Assembly: GCF_963855985.1 (NCBI RefSeq)
Contig: NC_087099.1
Location: 1,518,001-1,582,000, forward strand
Length of the DNA: 64,000 nt
DNA from: Ostrinia nubilalis
Taxonomy: Eukaryota > Arthropoda > Insecta > Lepidoptera > Crambidae
Reading direction: 5' to 3'
Positions within the stretch are counted from its first letter, which is position 1. Every line of letters starts with the position of its first letter. A model generated the notes under the pieces. It was not told where the DNA came from. It saw only the letters and a list, made by a program, of their open reading frames with translations, and ran no database searches. Below, piece by piece: positions 54,441 through 64,000 of the stretch. The translations under genes were made by a program, and so were the position numbers.

Positions 54441-56662
54441 GTAAAGCAAAACATAATATTATTGTATAAAAATACGTAAAACATAATAATATACAAAACA
54501 ATTGACCGGACCAACCGAGACGCCCATTCCATTAAATCCTACGTTATGTCCTCCATATGGAATTATTCGATGATAGCATTCAAACAAACCTTTTTTCGAA
54601 TTACAAACCTTTGCTTAGAACATTTGGCTGGAATATCCCGATTTATTGTAAACATCGGTCCGCTGGCCTTGTGCCTATGAGGATAGAGTTCAAGTTGGCG
54701 TAAGGAGATTACGTTAAAATGACTTTGACCCTCATTGATTGGGAACGCAAAATCTCATTTCCTTCGGGATGTAGGCATGGTATATTATCTACAGCGGAAC
54801 CTCGCGGTACAGTCTCGGTAATAAATGATCTGCTTTGTAATATTGGGGATTGGTTCAATAAGTTTCCAACGACTTTGAAAATGAAGCCGATTATCTGCCT
54901 AATATTGATACTAAAAAGTGATAGTACTATAACACTTAATAATAGATTAAGATCGTGGTTCATGATCCACATAGTATTATCATCATCATTTCAGCCACAG
55001 GACATCCACATGATTTCCATAATTAACAGTTGGTCGTTGCCATATTTTAATTGATTTCGATGATTTCAAGAGGTAATATTATGCTCATTATTGCTCATAT
55101 TACTGGATGTCTTAGATCACTTTACTATTTTTTTATTATTTTGCTCTACCTAAAAATGTACCTATGTTTGGTTCCAGAATTTCTCTACCGGGACCAACTT
55201 GACAACGATAACTTCTCAAATAATTCTCCTACAACATTCTAGTGGCAATTCAGTAATCTAGTGCAGAAAACTATAGAGATAGTGCGCGGGCGCCGCTGGA
55301 ATTGATTGCCGTTGTGAGTCCGCAGCATACTGAGTGCAAAGAGTAATGCAACACAGAGAAATTAGGTATTTTCATTTTCCAGATTCCTTGCCTCGAATAA
55401 TCAATCAGTAGATTCAGTAGGATGTGCTGATTTACATAACTGAAGGTATGCATGCACGTCATGTTAATAGTGTGTTTACGTCTTAGTAGATGTAGGTAGG
55501 ATGTCCCCTGGTGTCCTTTGCAAATCACAAATTTGAATATGGCTGCATTTTCTGGATATTCTTTTTACAATCTCTTTTGTGTCTCAACCACGTCCAGTAG
55601 TGGACTGCTAATTCAATTGGCTGAAATGATGATGCCATCATCATCATTTCAGCTATTACTAGTTATAAACTTTTCAGTACATTTAAAATTTATGGTCTGG
55701 CACTGTTTAAGTTTTTCCCTAGATGCTTAGGCAAAAGAAAAAATAGCAGGTAAAGTGTACCTAAATTGATCAAATTGTGAGATGTATTCTCTATCAATAT
55801 CTGCTCTGTGACCGCGAAAGCTTTCGGCGAGTGTTCTTTTAGAAAAGCTCTTCTTATGCAAGACACGTCGGGCACGAATTTACAGGCAATTCATTCGAAA
55901 TTGGATTATTAGGCATTGATCTTTTTAAAATTTCCAACTTAGACCTGATACTCACTAGAGGAAAGATGCTACTTTGTTATTGTAAAATTTCATGATTATT
56001 TTTTTAAAGTTTTTTCGTAAAGGAATAACAAACACCCATCTTAAAAGAAAATCGCATTTACAACAACATTGTGATTCTTTTTTGTATTGCAATAAAACAT
56101 TTTTCTTGCAAGAAATTGTACTGATTTTTATCTTATAATATATCACTGTACCATGTACTTTTGAGAAAGTATGTACCTAAAAAAGTATCTTGGTTAGTAT
56201 TAGTTAAGTAATAAAATTAAAACTTCCAGTACTATGCGTTATTCTCGACCCTCTGTCCAAAATTTCCAATTCAGCTGAACGAGAAAATAAATGTCCAATG
56301 ATACGATTAGACGGGCCAAGAATTTTGATTCAATGTTATTTTAACTCAATAAAGTTTGAGTAGTGACCTCTAGGTTTGCATCAGTCATCATCAAATAGTA
56401 AGAGGATGATGATTTTACTTGTTCGTAAAAATAGAGAACGTATCAAAATTTGGGTTTAATCGTAGAAAACAATAACTGATCGGATTGTTTATAATGCTTT
56501 TAATATAAACTGAAGAATTGACAATTAATACCTATGTCTGTAAGGTTCTAGAGTCAAAGGGACTCGTAATATTATTTTCAGCGTCGCAAAAAGTTTACGG
56601 CACTTTCCATAAAAATGTATAATATATGAAAAAGTGCACATGGTGTTGAAATTGAGGTTCAC
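54441..56662. other. Intergenic with RTE scraps
   Basis: Short RTE 3'-end scraps lie at about 54977-55015 (ATCATCATCATTTCAGCCAC) and 55600-55655, the latter with TGGCTGAAATGATG and TCATCATTTCAGCT back to back. Otherwise nothing is recognised. Confidence 0.45.
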
Positions 56663-56823
56663 GCCCGTATTCACAAATATTACTATGATGTCTCACAGTG
56701 CGCGTGGACGCACAGGGTGACACACGAATCAATCACAGAGCTCTCTCTATTCAACTCTCAATTTTAATTTGCAACGTTCAATTTGCTGCTTCACTAAAGC
56801 AAGCATCGTTTGTGAATACGGGC
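56663..56823. mobile_element. MITE with GCCCGTATTCACAAA ends
   Basis: 161 bp with inverted ends GCCCGTATTCACAAA. The interior contains GTGCGCGTGGACGCACAGGG. No coding sequence and no clear target duplication. Confidence 0.8.
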
Positions 56824-58330
56824 ATCAGTCTTAGGAGACTTCATGTGTGACGTTTGTTTATGGCACCCTGCAACTCTGTGTAAATGAAGCAAGCTTCTAT
56901 CGTCAGCACTGCCGCAAATGAAATTGTGAATTTTCAACTCGAGTATTAAATTATAAAAGTTGACAAGTCTCTCACGGGCACAGTACTCGTGCTCGTGGCA
57001 TAAGGCGCACACTCGAGGTGCGCGAGATTTCGCCAAACAACCGCCATCGTGGATCTAGAGACAACTTTTAATTAAATACTAATGCTGTTCGTAAGGAAAT
57101 TTACAATTAAAGCAGGGATGCGAGGTGCCGTGTAATATCGATATCGATTTATGTTTATTTGATGTAGGGTTCAATGTAATTCAAGTACCTACGATAGTGA
57201 CGAGCTTTTTTTCTTAGTTTTAATGTAGAAAAGTACTGTAAGTTTATCATCTTTTCATTATATCGAAAAAAATTACAAAACAATATTTAGTGTGCTATGA
57301 TTATGAACGACGTTCCTTACATTTTGGTCGAATCTATGGTAACTTTATGTATGAACCAGCTGATTTGCTCTCACCACTGATCCCTTACTAGAAGTTGTCC
57401 ATAATCTTTATGGCATTAAATTCGCGTTATGTACCAATTATATGGCATACAAGCTTAAATAAATAAATAAATCTTGAGTAGGAAATTTAAAAAAAAAGGA
57501 AATTTGAAATAAAAAAAAAAATACGCAATTATTTTTTTCATTCAAAACTGACGAAGTCTGAGCAAATCTAGTTCGCATCTCAACTACATTTATGAAAATA
57601 CTCAGCCCTTTCCTTCAGATGAGAAGCGTGAAAGTTATGTTGAAGGATTCGACATCAGGATAGCTGAATAATGAAAAGGGTAGGACCGGACCTCCCTCAG
57701 CAGTCCGCATGTTATATTTTATAGGCATAGATCAAAACTGACGTTTCTGTGTCAGCAAAATGTTAATTCTAGGCTATGTTACGTACAAATGTGAACTTTC
57801 TATGTTTTTATGTACGGAATGATGTTTGAACTTGTTTGTAATCTTTAACTTCATGTGGGGTGTAATAACTGACGTCATCATCCTAGTATCAGCCTAAATA
57901 GTGTGCCTTCCCTAACACATAATCAATATTCATGTTTGGATATTCAGGTTTAATTAAGGCTGCATGTAGTAACATGCTTAGGAACAAATACCTACTCAAA
58001 ATATTTTTCAGCATATTTGCCCCTCCTACAAATCGAATCTAGAGTCTCTAAAATCTGAATCTAGGGCTGTGATCTCAGTTACTATAGTGGATATGAAAGA
58101 AAACGATGTTGTCAAATTAAAATACACTAATTTATCTTACAATCTATTGGCCATTTCGATATTAACCATTAATAAGAGCAACAAGAGGTCATGTGCCTAG
58201 GCTTTTTAAGGGCTCATAGACCCCTTACAGTCACATCTACATTAACAATTAATTAGCAATAGAATTAATTAATCACTTCTTCTCAACAAGCATAACGTTC
58301 GCTCGTTACCATCTTTACGATCGCCCAATT
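56824..58330. other. Intergenic, nothing recognised
   Basis: A palindromic TGACGTCA sits near 57870 and CGATATCGAT near 57140, both without a gene context. No gene seen. Confidence 0.35.
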
Positions 58331-58602
58331 TTATTGATCTCCATTCAAACTTTTTCTTTTATTTGGCTTCCTTAATTGCTGCTTTATCTGTTGTCTCAAG
58401 CAATTTAATTCCCAAGTTCGTTTATAACAAATAATTTGATCAAATTCAATACTATCAAAACTTTGGTTTCTTGCCAAATCATTTTGTGTGTCTAACAGAC
58501 CGCAAACAGTTGTTATAGTTGAAGCATTAATATTTAGCGGTTTGTGGTCGTCAATCAGGGATTCCGGTGATTCAATTAAATTCAGCTCCAAATTGTGATT
58601 CC
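58331..58602 (-). CDS. Candidate terminal coding exon, unknown product
   Basis: In minus sense an acceptor-like TCGTCTCAG precedes 58602. The frame then runs 89 codons to the TAA at 58331-58333. It contains NLIESPESLIDDHKP near the start and ends with a basic, Gln-rich stretch (ELNCLRQQIKQQLRKPNKRK). AATAAA overlaps the stop codon. The amino-acid mix looks more protein-like than neighbouring chance frames, but no family is recognised and no upstream exon was found. It may be a chance open frame. Confidence 0.25.
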
Positions 58603-59338
58603 CTGAGACGATTAATTGTCACCGTTCCTTTGGATCTGCAACGGTGTTTGACATTGATGGATTGTGTGACATAGGTCTTTAATTTTTTTTAATAATTCTT
58701 TAATAGCATAGAATATTATTTTAAACGGATGAAATTTTGTTTATCTTATTAGTGGTACCATCTTCAGTAAATAAGCGATTTTGTTCATAGTTAAAACATA
58801 ATAATATGAAATTTTGTTTTTAACGTTTCTCTACCTTTTATATTGTCATCATTTCAGTCAATATCAGTCCAGTATGTAAGAAAGACCTCAAGCAACGTCA
58901 CAAAGTATGATCTCTTACTTTTTCATTCAGTCTCTGCCAGCTGTCTTCTTGAGGTCTTCTATCTTAATGGAACTAGAACTTTTAAATTTTGGGACGGTAA
59001 ATGCATTTTATCGATATTTTACTATCAGCTTGTCCCATCCCTAGCTCGCACTCACGCGGCGATGAAGAAATTAATTCATATTCACGCGGCACTAATGAAG
59101 CGGCCGGCGCCCATGGCAAACACTTTATTCACTTTTCTATTGTTCATGGTAAATATAGAACCCATAAAAGTTGAGGCTGACAGTGCATTGTTTAGATTTC
59201 TGTTTATTTATAAAATAAAAATATTTATTTATGAAATAGGTATCCATTTTATTGTGTTTAGTTTTCCATCACCGCAACTTTGACGCGAGATATTGTATAC
59301 CTATGTATCTAGTGTCGCAATAATAATCTGTTACAATC
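58603..59338. other. Intergenic, nothing recognised
   Basis: A 146-codon frame at 58843-59283 starts without ATG and shows no family motif; it was rejected as a gene. Confidence 0.4.
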
Positions 59339-59367
59339 CCAACTAATATTATAAATGCGAAAGTAAC

Positions 59368-59416
<49 letters not shown>

Positions 59417-59598
59417 TACGCTTTCCCGCTTAAACCTCGCAACCGATTTTGATTAAATTTGGCATAGAGATAGTTTGAGTCCCGGGAAAGAACATAGGAT
59501 AGTTTTTATCCCGGTTTTTGAAACAGGGACGCGCGCGATAAAGTTTTTCTGTGACAGACAAAATTCCACGCGGGCGAAGCCGCGGGCGGAAAGCTAGT
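59339..59598 (+). mobile_element. (GTCT)n-bearing non-autonomous element, long tract
   Basis: The inverse-oriented near twin of 21481-21714. It begins AACTAATATTATAAATGCGA, carries a tract of about twelve GTCT units at 59368-59416, and ends CGCGGGCGGAAAGCTAGT. Outside the tract I see about one base difference from the 21.5-kb copy in roughly 190 bp. Confidence 0.8.
59368..59416 (+). repeat. (GTCT)~12 microsatellite
   Basis: Uninterrupted TCTG/GTCT tract inside the mobile element. The sister copy at 21664-21683 has five units. Confidence 0.9.
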
Positions 59599-59900
59599 TT
59601 TTTTATAATTATTCTGCTGTATTAGATCGTACTTATACGAGTCATGTGAACCATTCAATACCTAAAGCGATCTAAACGATACCAGATATAATCAACAAGC
59701 ACATAACTAACCCAGAATTAACGTATTTGCAAGCGAAAATAGTGAAACTGCCCGTCTGGGACGCATGTTTGTTTGTTTGTGGTCCGTAATTTGTGGGCAT
59801 CAATAGTGTGCTCTGGGCTCCCAGTGGACTCTGCATTCCGCAAACATACTGATGATTTACAGGAATTGAATGATTCAGTTTTGCCGCGTAATCAAAAATA

Positions 59901-60052
59901 CGGGTTGCACCATGTTACTTTAACTTTGACAAACTTCAAAAGTCTGCCAAACTCCATACAAAAACATCGGTTATGTTCCTCATTTACCCGTGGTCCCCCC
60001 AACATGTCCTCATTAGTTACAGCTAAAGTTCAGATGGTGCTACTCAGCCTGA
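59901..60052. mobile_element. MITE, 'GTTGCACCA' family copy 4, inverted
   Basis: The left end CGGGTTGCACCATGTTACTT and right end AGATGGTGCTACTCAGCCT are in the opposite orientation to copies 1-3. The body is diverged and longer (about 152 bp). Confidence 0.65.
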
Positions 60053-60644
60053 AGCCGCTTTAACTGACTTTGCGCTTTGTCCTATTAAGGGCTACATACT
60101 TATCTGTCGCAGAACCTATGACAGGTAGAGTAATTAAATATGCTCTCGAATGAAGACCTCTTCTCATTAAACGTAGTAAAAGGACGCTTTCACTGTTCGA
60201 TGGACCAACGCCATTCTTTTAAAAAGCGGGCCACGCATCGCAACTCTTCTGGCATTACATAATTACGTACGATCGGTACGTCGCGTCACTTCCAGTTTAA
60301 AACGTTTCCTTTGAAAGAGCTCTTAATGCCAGTTTTCCACCTCTACCATAAAACAACGAACTTAAACTCCCGCATAAAATGTGGGTTATTCATTTCTATC
60401 TGTTGCCAATGAATAAACAATTCTAGTTCACTTGAAAAATAAAAAACGGGAGCACACCTCCAACGGGCGAGTAACGTTTATTGTCCGCGGAAGTAGTGGA
60501 ACGGAAAAAACAAAATCATTTCACGCGCAAACTTACCCTCGCTTTTGCTGAATACTTTTTGCAGTAACACGTTCGACTGCGTTCTCTGCGAACTGCAGTT
60601 TTAGTTAGTGCACACTATGTTCCATCAATTATCGTACATCTATA
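60053..60644. other. Intergenic, GC-richer patches
   Basis: 60220-60300 and 60440-60600 are less AT-rich than the surroundings. No coding exon is supported. Confidence 0.35.
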
Positions 60645-60815
60645 CGTGCCGGAAAGCGCAGCGTAGGACGTCCACCCACAAGGTTGACCGACGACCTCAT
60701 AAAGGTAGCGGGAAGGCGCTGGATGCAGGCCGCCACCAACCGGCCATTGTGGAAATCATTGGGGAGGCCTATGTTCAGCAGTGGAAGTCCTATGGCTGAA
60801 ATGATGAAAAATGAT
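60645..60815 (+). mobile_element. RTE LINE 3' fragment
   Basis: Starts at GCCGGAAAGCGCAGCGTAGG and runs through GGAAGGCGCTGGATGCAGGC to GGCTGAAATGATGAAAAATG. ATGATG-tailed subfamily, with frame interruptions. Confidence 0.88.
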
Positions 60816-61020
60816 AATGATGTTCTATCTCACACATTTTTATAAAAAATGATGAAATGGGAGGATGATTCGTCGCTACAATTTCATATTTGGTAGGAAC
60901 CCAGATGGTCAGTGTGCTTACTATGAGCGTACGTTAGGTATGCCCGCTGCATCAAAAATCTATGAAGATTTTAGTTCTTGAAAGTAGCCGCTAGGGGCGC
61001 TGTAGAATCTGTCATACATT

Positions 61021-61069
61021 AAGGCTGAGTTGCATCACCTAACTTTGACCGTAACTTTAACAATTGCCG
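61021..61069. mobile_element. Truncated MITE, 'GTTGCACCA' family copy 5
   Basis: Only the left part remains: AAGGCTGAGTTGCATCACCT, AACTTTGACCGTAACTTTAA. Confidence 0.65.
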
Positions 61070-61375
61070 TCGACTCTACATTGAAATAACAAACCAAATT
61101 GGAGACGATAACAGTAACAATATCAATAAATAATATTTTGATATTACTCTTAAAATTACCAGTTAATTTGCTAATGGTTTTGCATGGCTTTTCCCTTGTA
61201 ATCTAGTTAAGAGCGATTAATACATCGCATCAGCATAAAGAGAGCTCCTAACGACCGGGCCAAGGAATGCAGGGCTTAGGCAAAGTATAGGTGCCAGAGC
61301 CTTCGCAGTTGGCCAAGCGCAGCGAACGGAAAGCATAGAAAATGCTTATCAAGCCTTTGATTCGTCTTAATATTG

Positions 61376-61629
61376 ATAACCAACAGTGGCGGCGTAAGGC
61401 GTGGGCGACGTGGGCCACTGCCTACGGCCTCGCGGTACAAGGGGCCTCGCGCCTCAAAATATTTTTTTTAATATTAATCTAATTTGTATTTTTATGAATA
61501 AAAACTTGTCAGTGTTCATTGTTTTTTTATATTTACTTTTTTTATAATTCAGTTCGCCACAGAACAAGGCCTCGCGAAATCTGTCTTGCCCACATCAAAT
61601 TTAGGTCTTGCCCCGCCACTGATAACCAA
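61376..61629. mobile_element. hAT-type MITE with perfect 8-bp duplication
   Basis: A 238-bp element (61384-61621) between ATAACCAA (61376-61383) and ATAACCAA (61622-61629). The ends are CAGTGGCGG on both strands. The inner sequence has GGCCTCGCG in both orientations. No transposase. Confidence 0.92.
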
Positions 61630-62454
61630 TAAGTATTGCGTAATATGAATCAAGATGATGAGTTATTTCAGGTTTCAGTAAAGAATACAATGACTTCAGT
61701 AGATTACTATTTTGGTACATTGTGCAATTTAGCCCCTCTTATCAAACTAGATCTCAAAGACCTAAAGATCATATCTAATAAGAGGTTATTTAGAAACACA
61801 AAATGTTTTAAATTTGTATTTTTATATAGGTTATAAGTTTGGCTTTATACGAGTTTCGTGCTTACTCTCGGTTTTGTATGAATAATAAATAATTTGCAGC
61901 TCATAAAGTTTGACACCAAGTTTACCACCTCACTTTTTACCACCCACCATGATGAAGGAGATGAAATGATATGCCTGATAAAAGGAACCTTCTTCTACGC
62001 TCTTTTCTTTCGCTTGCAAAGCATACCGAAGTTAATGTAGCAATTTAATTTTCTCACAACAAGCCGGGCAATATAGGGTATATTTTTTGGAGAGTCTCCC
62101 AGCTGGGGTTGGTACGCGTTACGTTCATTTTAATGGGACAAATGTAATTGGGGTGGATAATTTTGTGTGTTTTTAATAAACTTTTATGCTTAGGAATCTT
62201 TTGCGACGGTTACTTTGGTTATTTAGCACGAAGCCGAAGTAAAGTTATTTCATAATTAAATTATTGTCAAGTAAAAGTAGTTTATTTGAAACTGTACTTT
62301 AACTGTGATAACGCTTGTTTGAACATATAAGTCCTAAGAATATCTCACTTACATACACGTGGAAATCTACTTATTTGTTGTAGGTACATTGCTTTTAAAC
62401 CAAGTAGCCTAGGACTTATGACCGTAAAATGTATAGTTCGATTCGCCTAATTAT
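61630..62454. other. Intergenic, nothing recognised
   Basis: No gene or recognised element. Confidence 0.4.
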
Positions 62455-62580
62455 GTCCTACCAACGACCGGTCCTGCACTGTCCGCATCTAGGTGCTTCC
62501 TATTTCACTAGATTCTCAGTTCACCGAGTAGGTCCGTGGTCGCCACTCAAGAACTTTTTTGCCCTAACGATTTGCTCCAA
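62455..62580 (-). mobile_element. RTE LINE 3' fragment, decayed, minus sense
   Basis: GACCGGTCCTGCACTGTCCG through CCGTGGTCGCCACTCAAGAA and TTTTTTGCCC, with several deletions. GAAACGAAC-tailed subfamily by its internal sequence. Confidence 0.75.
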
Positions 62581-63253
62581 AAACTGTTTTAAAAGGTCCA
62601 GATTCACTTGCCCCAAAAAAGTTTACTTTAATTTAAAGGGTCTAGATACGAAACTGTCAGTATTGTTGCCAGATTCGAGCAAATATTATTCCGAATCATT
62701 GTCACCGCACCGCCCGAGAACTGCCAAATAATACCACAATAATAGCAAGAGCGTTTAGTTTTAAAACGGCATAATAGTTGATAAGGATTTGCGCTGCATT
62801 CGCTGGCACTCTCTGCCTAGACCGTTTAATTTCATTATTTGTGTATCGTGGGAAGGGAACGGTGCCTTACACAACCACTACAAATAAAACATTTAACCAC
62901 CACAAATAAAAAAAATATTTATGTATTTATTTACTACTCCAATCATAGGCAGACTTTACGCTAGGTATAATCGTAGTACTCGTATAATGTTTTTGACATA
63001 TGAGTACGGTTAATTGCTCATTAACTAAATTAAATAGATTTTCTAAAACTTCTTTATTTTAATCCTGGTTCACTAATAACTTAGAATTAATTTATGTACT
63101 CGTAGTTACTTTATTCAATAGAGACTTAAATATATTTTTAATGCATGTAGAGTTTCTTTAAATCTGGGTACTCACTAGCTGTGACTGTAACCGCTTGATA
63201 TATTTTCAAGGTTCCAATAACTGTTAAGTGCTATACCTATAGTATACTACAAA
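62581..63253. other. Intergenic, nothing recognised
   Basis: AT-rich. Diverged left-flank similarity to the following tandem unit starts near 63160. Confidence 0.4.
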
Positions 63254-64000
63254 CTGATACCCAGTTTATGTATGTTATAGTGTATCTAGTATTATAAGTG
63301 TATGGAGCCATCGCGCATGATGGTGCTTGAGCTATGCTAGCATGGCTTAGCATAGCTTAGAGAAATCTTTTCAGATGTTAGAACCTTAAAAAGGTAATTT
63401 GTAGTTATGTGAGTATCCAACCTAAGGCTTCGGTATATACAGTCTGATATCCAGTTTATGTCGTGGCATCTACTGACGTGGTAAACCTATTAAACCGTCT
63501 ATTATAAGTGTATCGAACCATCGCGCATAATGGAGCTTGCTTGAGCCATGCTAAGCCAGGCGCATTAGCCATTAGGGGCATCTTTTCAGGTGATAAATTA
63601 GAAACTTAAAAATGTATTTTGTAGTTTAGTGAGTAACCAGCCTAACTCTTCGGTAGGTATATATATGTCACCGTAAAATTGTGAATTCCGTCAGATTATA
63701 ATCTGACGTAGTTAAATTACAATCTAACCTAACCTAACCCACTGTTAGTTTACAATCTAACGCGTTATATTATAAACTGACAGAGTTCACAATTTCACGT
63801 TGACATATACATACAGCCTGATACCCAGTTTATGTTGTGGCATCTACTGACGTGGTAAACCTATTAAACCGTCTATTATAAGTTTATCGAGCCATCGCGC
63901 ATAATGGAGCTTGCTTGAGCCATGCTAAGCCAGGCGCATTAGCCATTAGGGGCATCTTTTCAGGTGATAAATTAGAACCTTAAAAATGTATTTTGTAGTT
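63254..64000 (+). repeat. Tandem array of ~190-230 bp units, running off the window
   Basis: Unit starts (CTGATA-CCAGTTTATG) are at 63254, 63444 and 63818. Shared blocks include TATTATAAGTGTAT-GA, CCATCGCGCAT-ATGG, GCTTGAGC-ATGCTA, ATCTTTTCAG-TG and TTTTGTAGTT. Units 2 and 3 are nearly identical and contain CGTGGCATCTACTGACGTGG, missing in unit 1. The gap between units 2 and 3 is lengthened by an inserted MITE. Confidence 0.88.
63666..63805. mobile_element. MITE inserted in the tandem array
   Basis: 140 bp with inverted ends of about 29 bp (TGTCA-CGT-AAATTGTGAA ... GTCAG). It is flanked by TATA at 63662-63665 and 63806-63809, a TA or TATA target duplication. Unit 2 of the array shows the uninterrupted GGTATATACAGTC equivalent. 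Confidence 0.85.

Noticed and set aside
58843..59283. 146-codon frame as a gene
   Set aside because: No ATG start, no motif, long hydrophobic AT-driven segment at the end, and no splice context.

Overview
The window looks like a gene-poor, repeat-rich intergenic stretch of a lepidopteran (moth or butterfly) nuclear genome. The evidence is its AT-rich base composition, spliced genes with GT-AG introns and phase-matched exons, RTE-clade LINE tails, tRNA-headed SINEs, (GTCT)n-bearing mobile elements, an integrated BEL/Pao retrotransposon and an ENF/growth-blocking-peptide (GBP) type peptide motif. The species cannot be named from sequence alone.

Host genes are few. (1) At 7.5-8.9 kb on the minus strand there are two tandem intronless genes for small secreted precursors. 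Each ends in a C-x11-C-[R]-x-x-F module with the spacing and key residues of the ENF/GBP cytokine peptide, and each carries a second upstream C-x11-C module. (2) At 48.7-51.7 kb on the minus strand there is a complete five-exon chymotrypsin-fold serine protease gene (283 residues) with the full His/Asp/Ser triad, an activation site and a TATA-type promoter. Its introns are loaded with mobile elements. (3) At 58.3 kb there is a weak candidate for a terminal coding exon on the minus strand.

Mobile DNA dominates the rest. A full-length BEL/Pao LTR element (25,978-32,747) has almost identical LTRs and a perfect 5-bp target duplication, so it is young. Its polyprotein frame is broken once inside the integrase. 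An RTE-clade LINE has left about twenty 3' fragments in both orientations. At least two (35.7 kb and 39.3 kb) have inverted 5' halves between matching target duplications, the signature of twin priming. DNA-transposon derivatives include a piggyBac-type MITE with TTAA ends (2.1-3.1 kb), a pogo-like TA-flanked remnant with a C-terminal zinc-finger coding relic (40.0-40.9 kb), two hAT-type MITEs with perfect 8-bp duplications (50.0 and 61.4 kb), several other inverted-repeat MITEs, and three very long near-perfect hairpins (13.4, 42.2 and 43.9 kb). Tandem arrays occur at 10.3-10.9 kb and at the right end (63.2 kb to the edge).

The most biologically interesting host locus is the GBP-like pair. 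It may encode insect cytokines with two peptide modules per precursor. The rest mainly records recent and nested transposition. No CRISPR array, operon, rRNA or convincing functional tRNA gene was seen.
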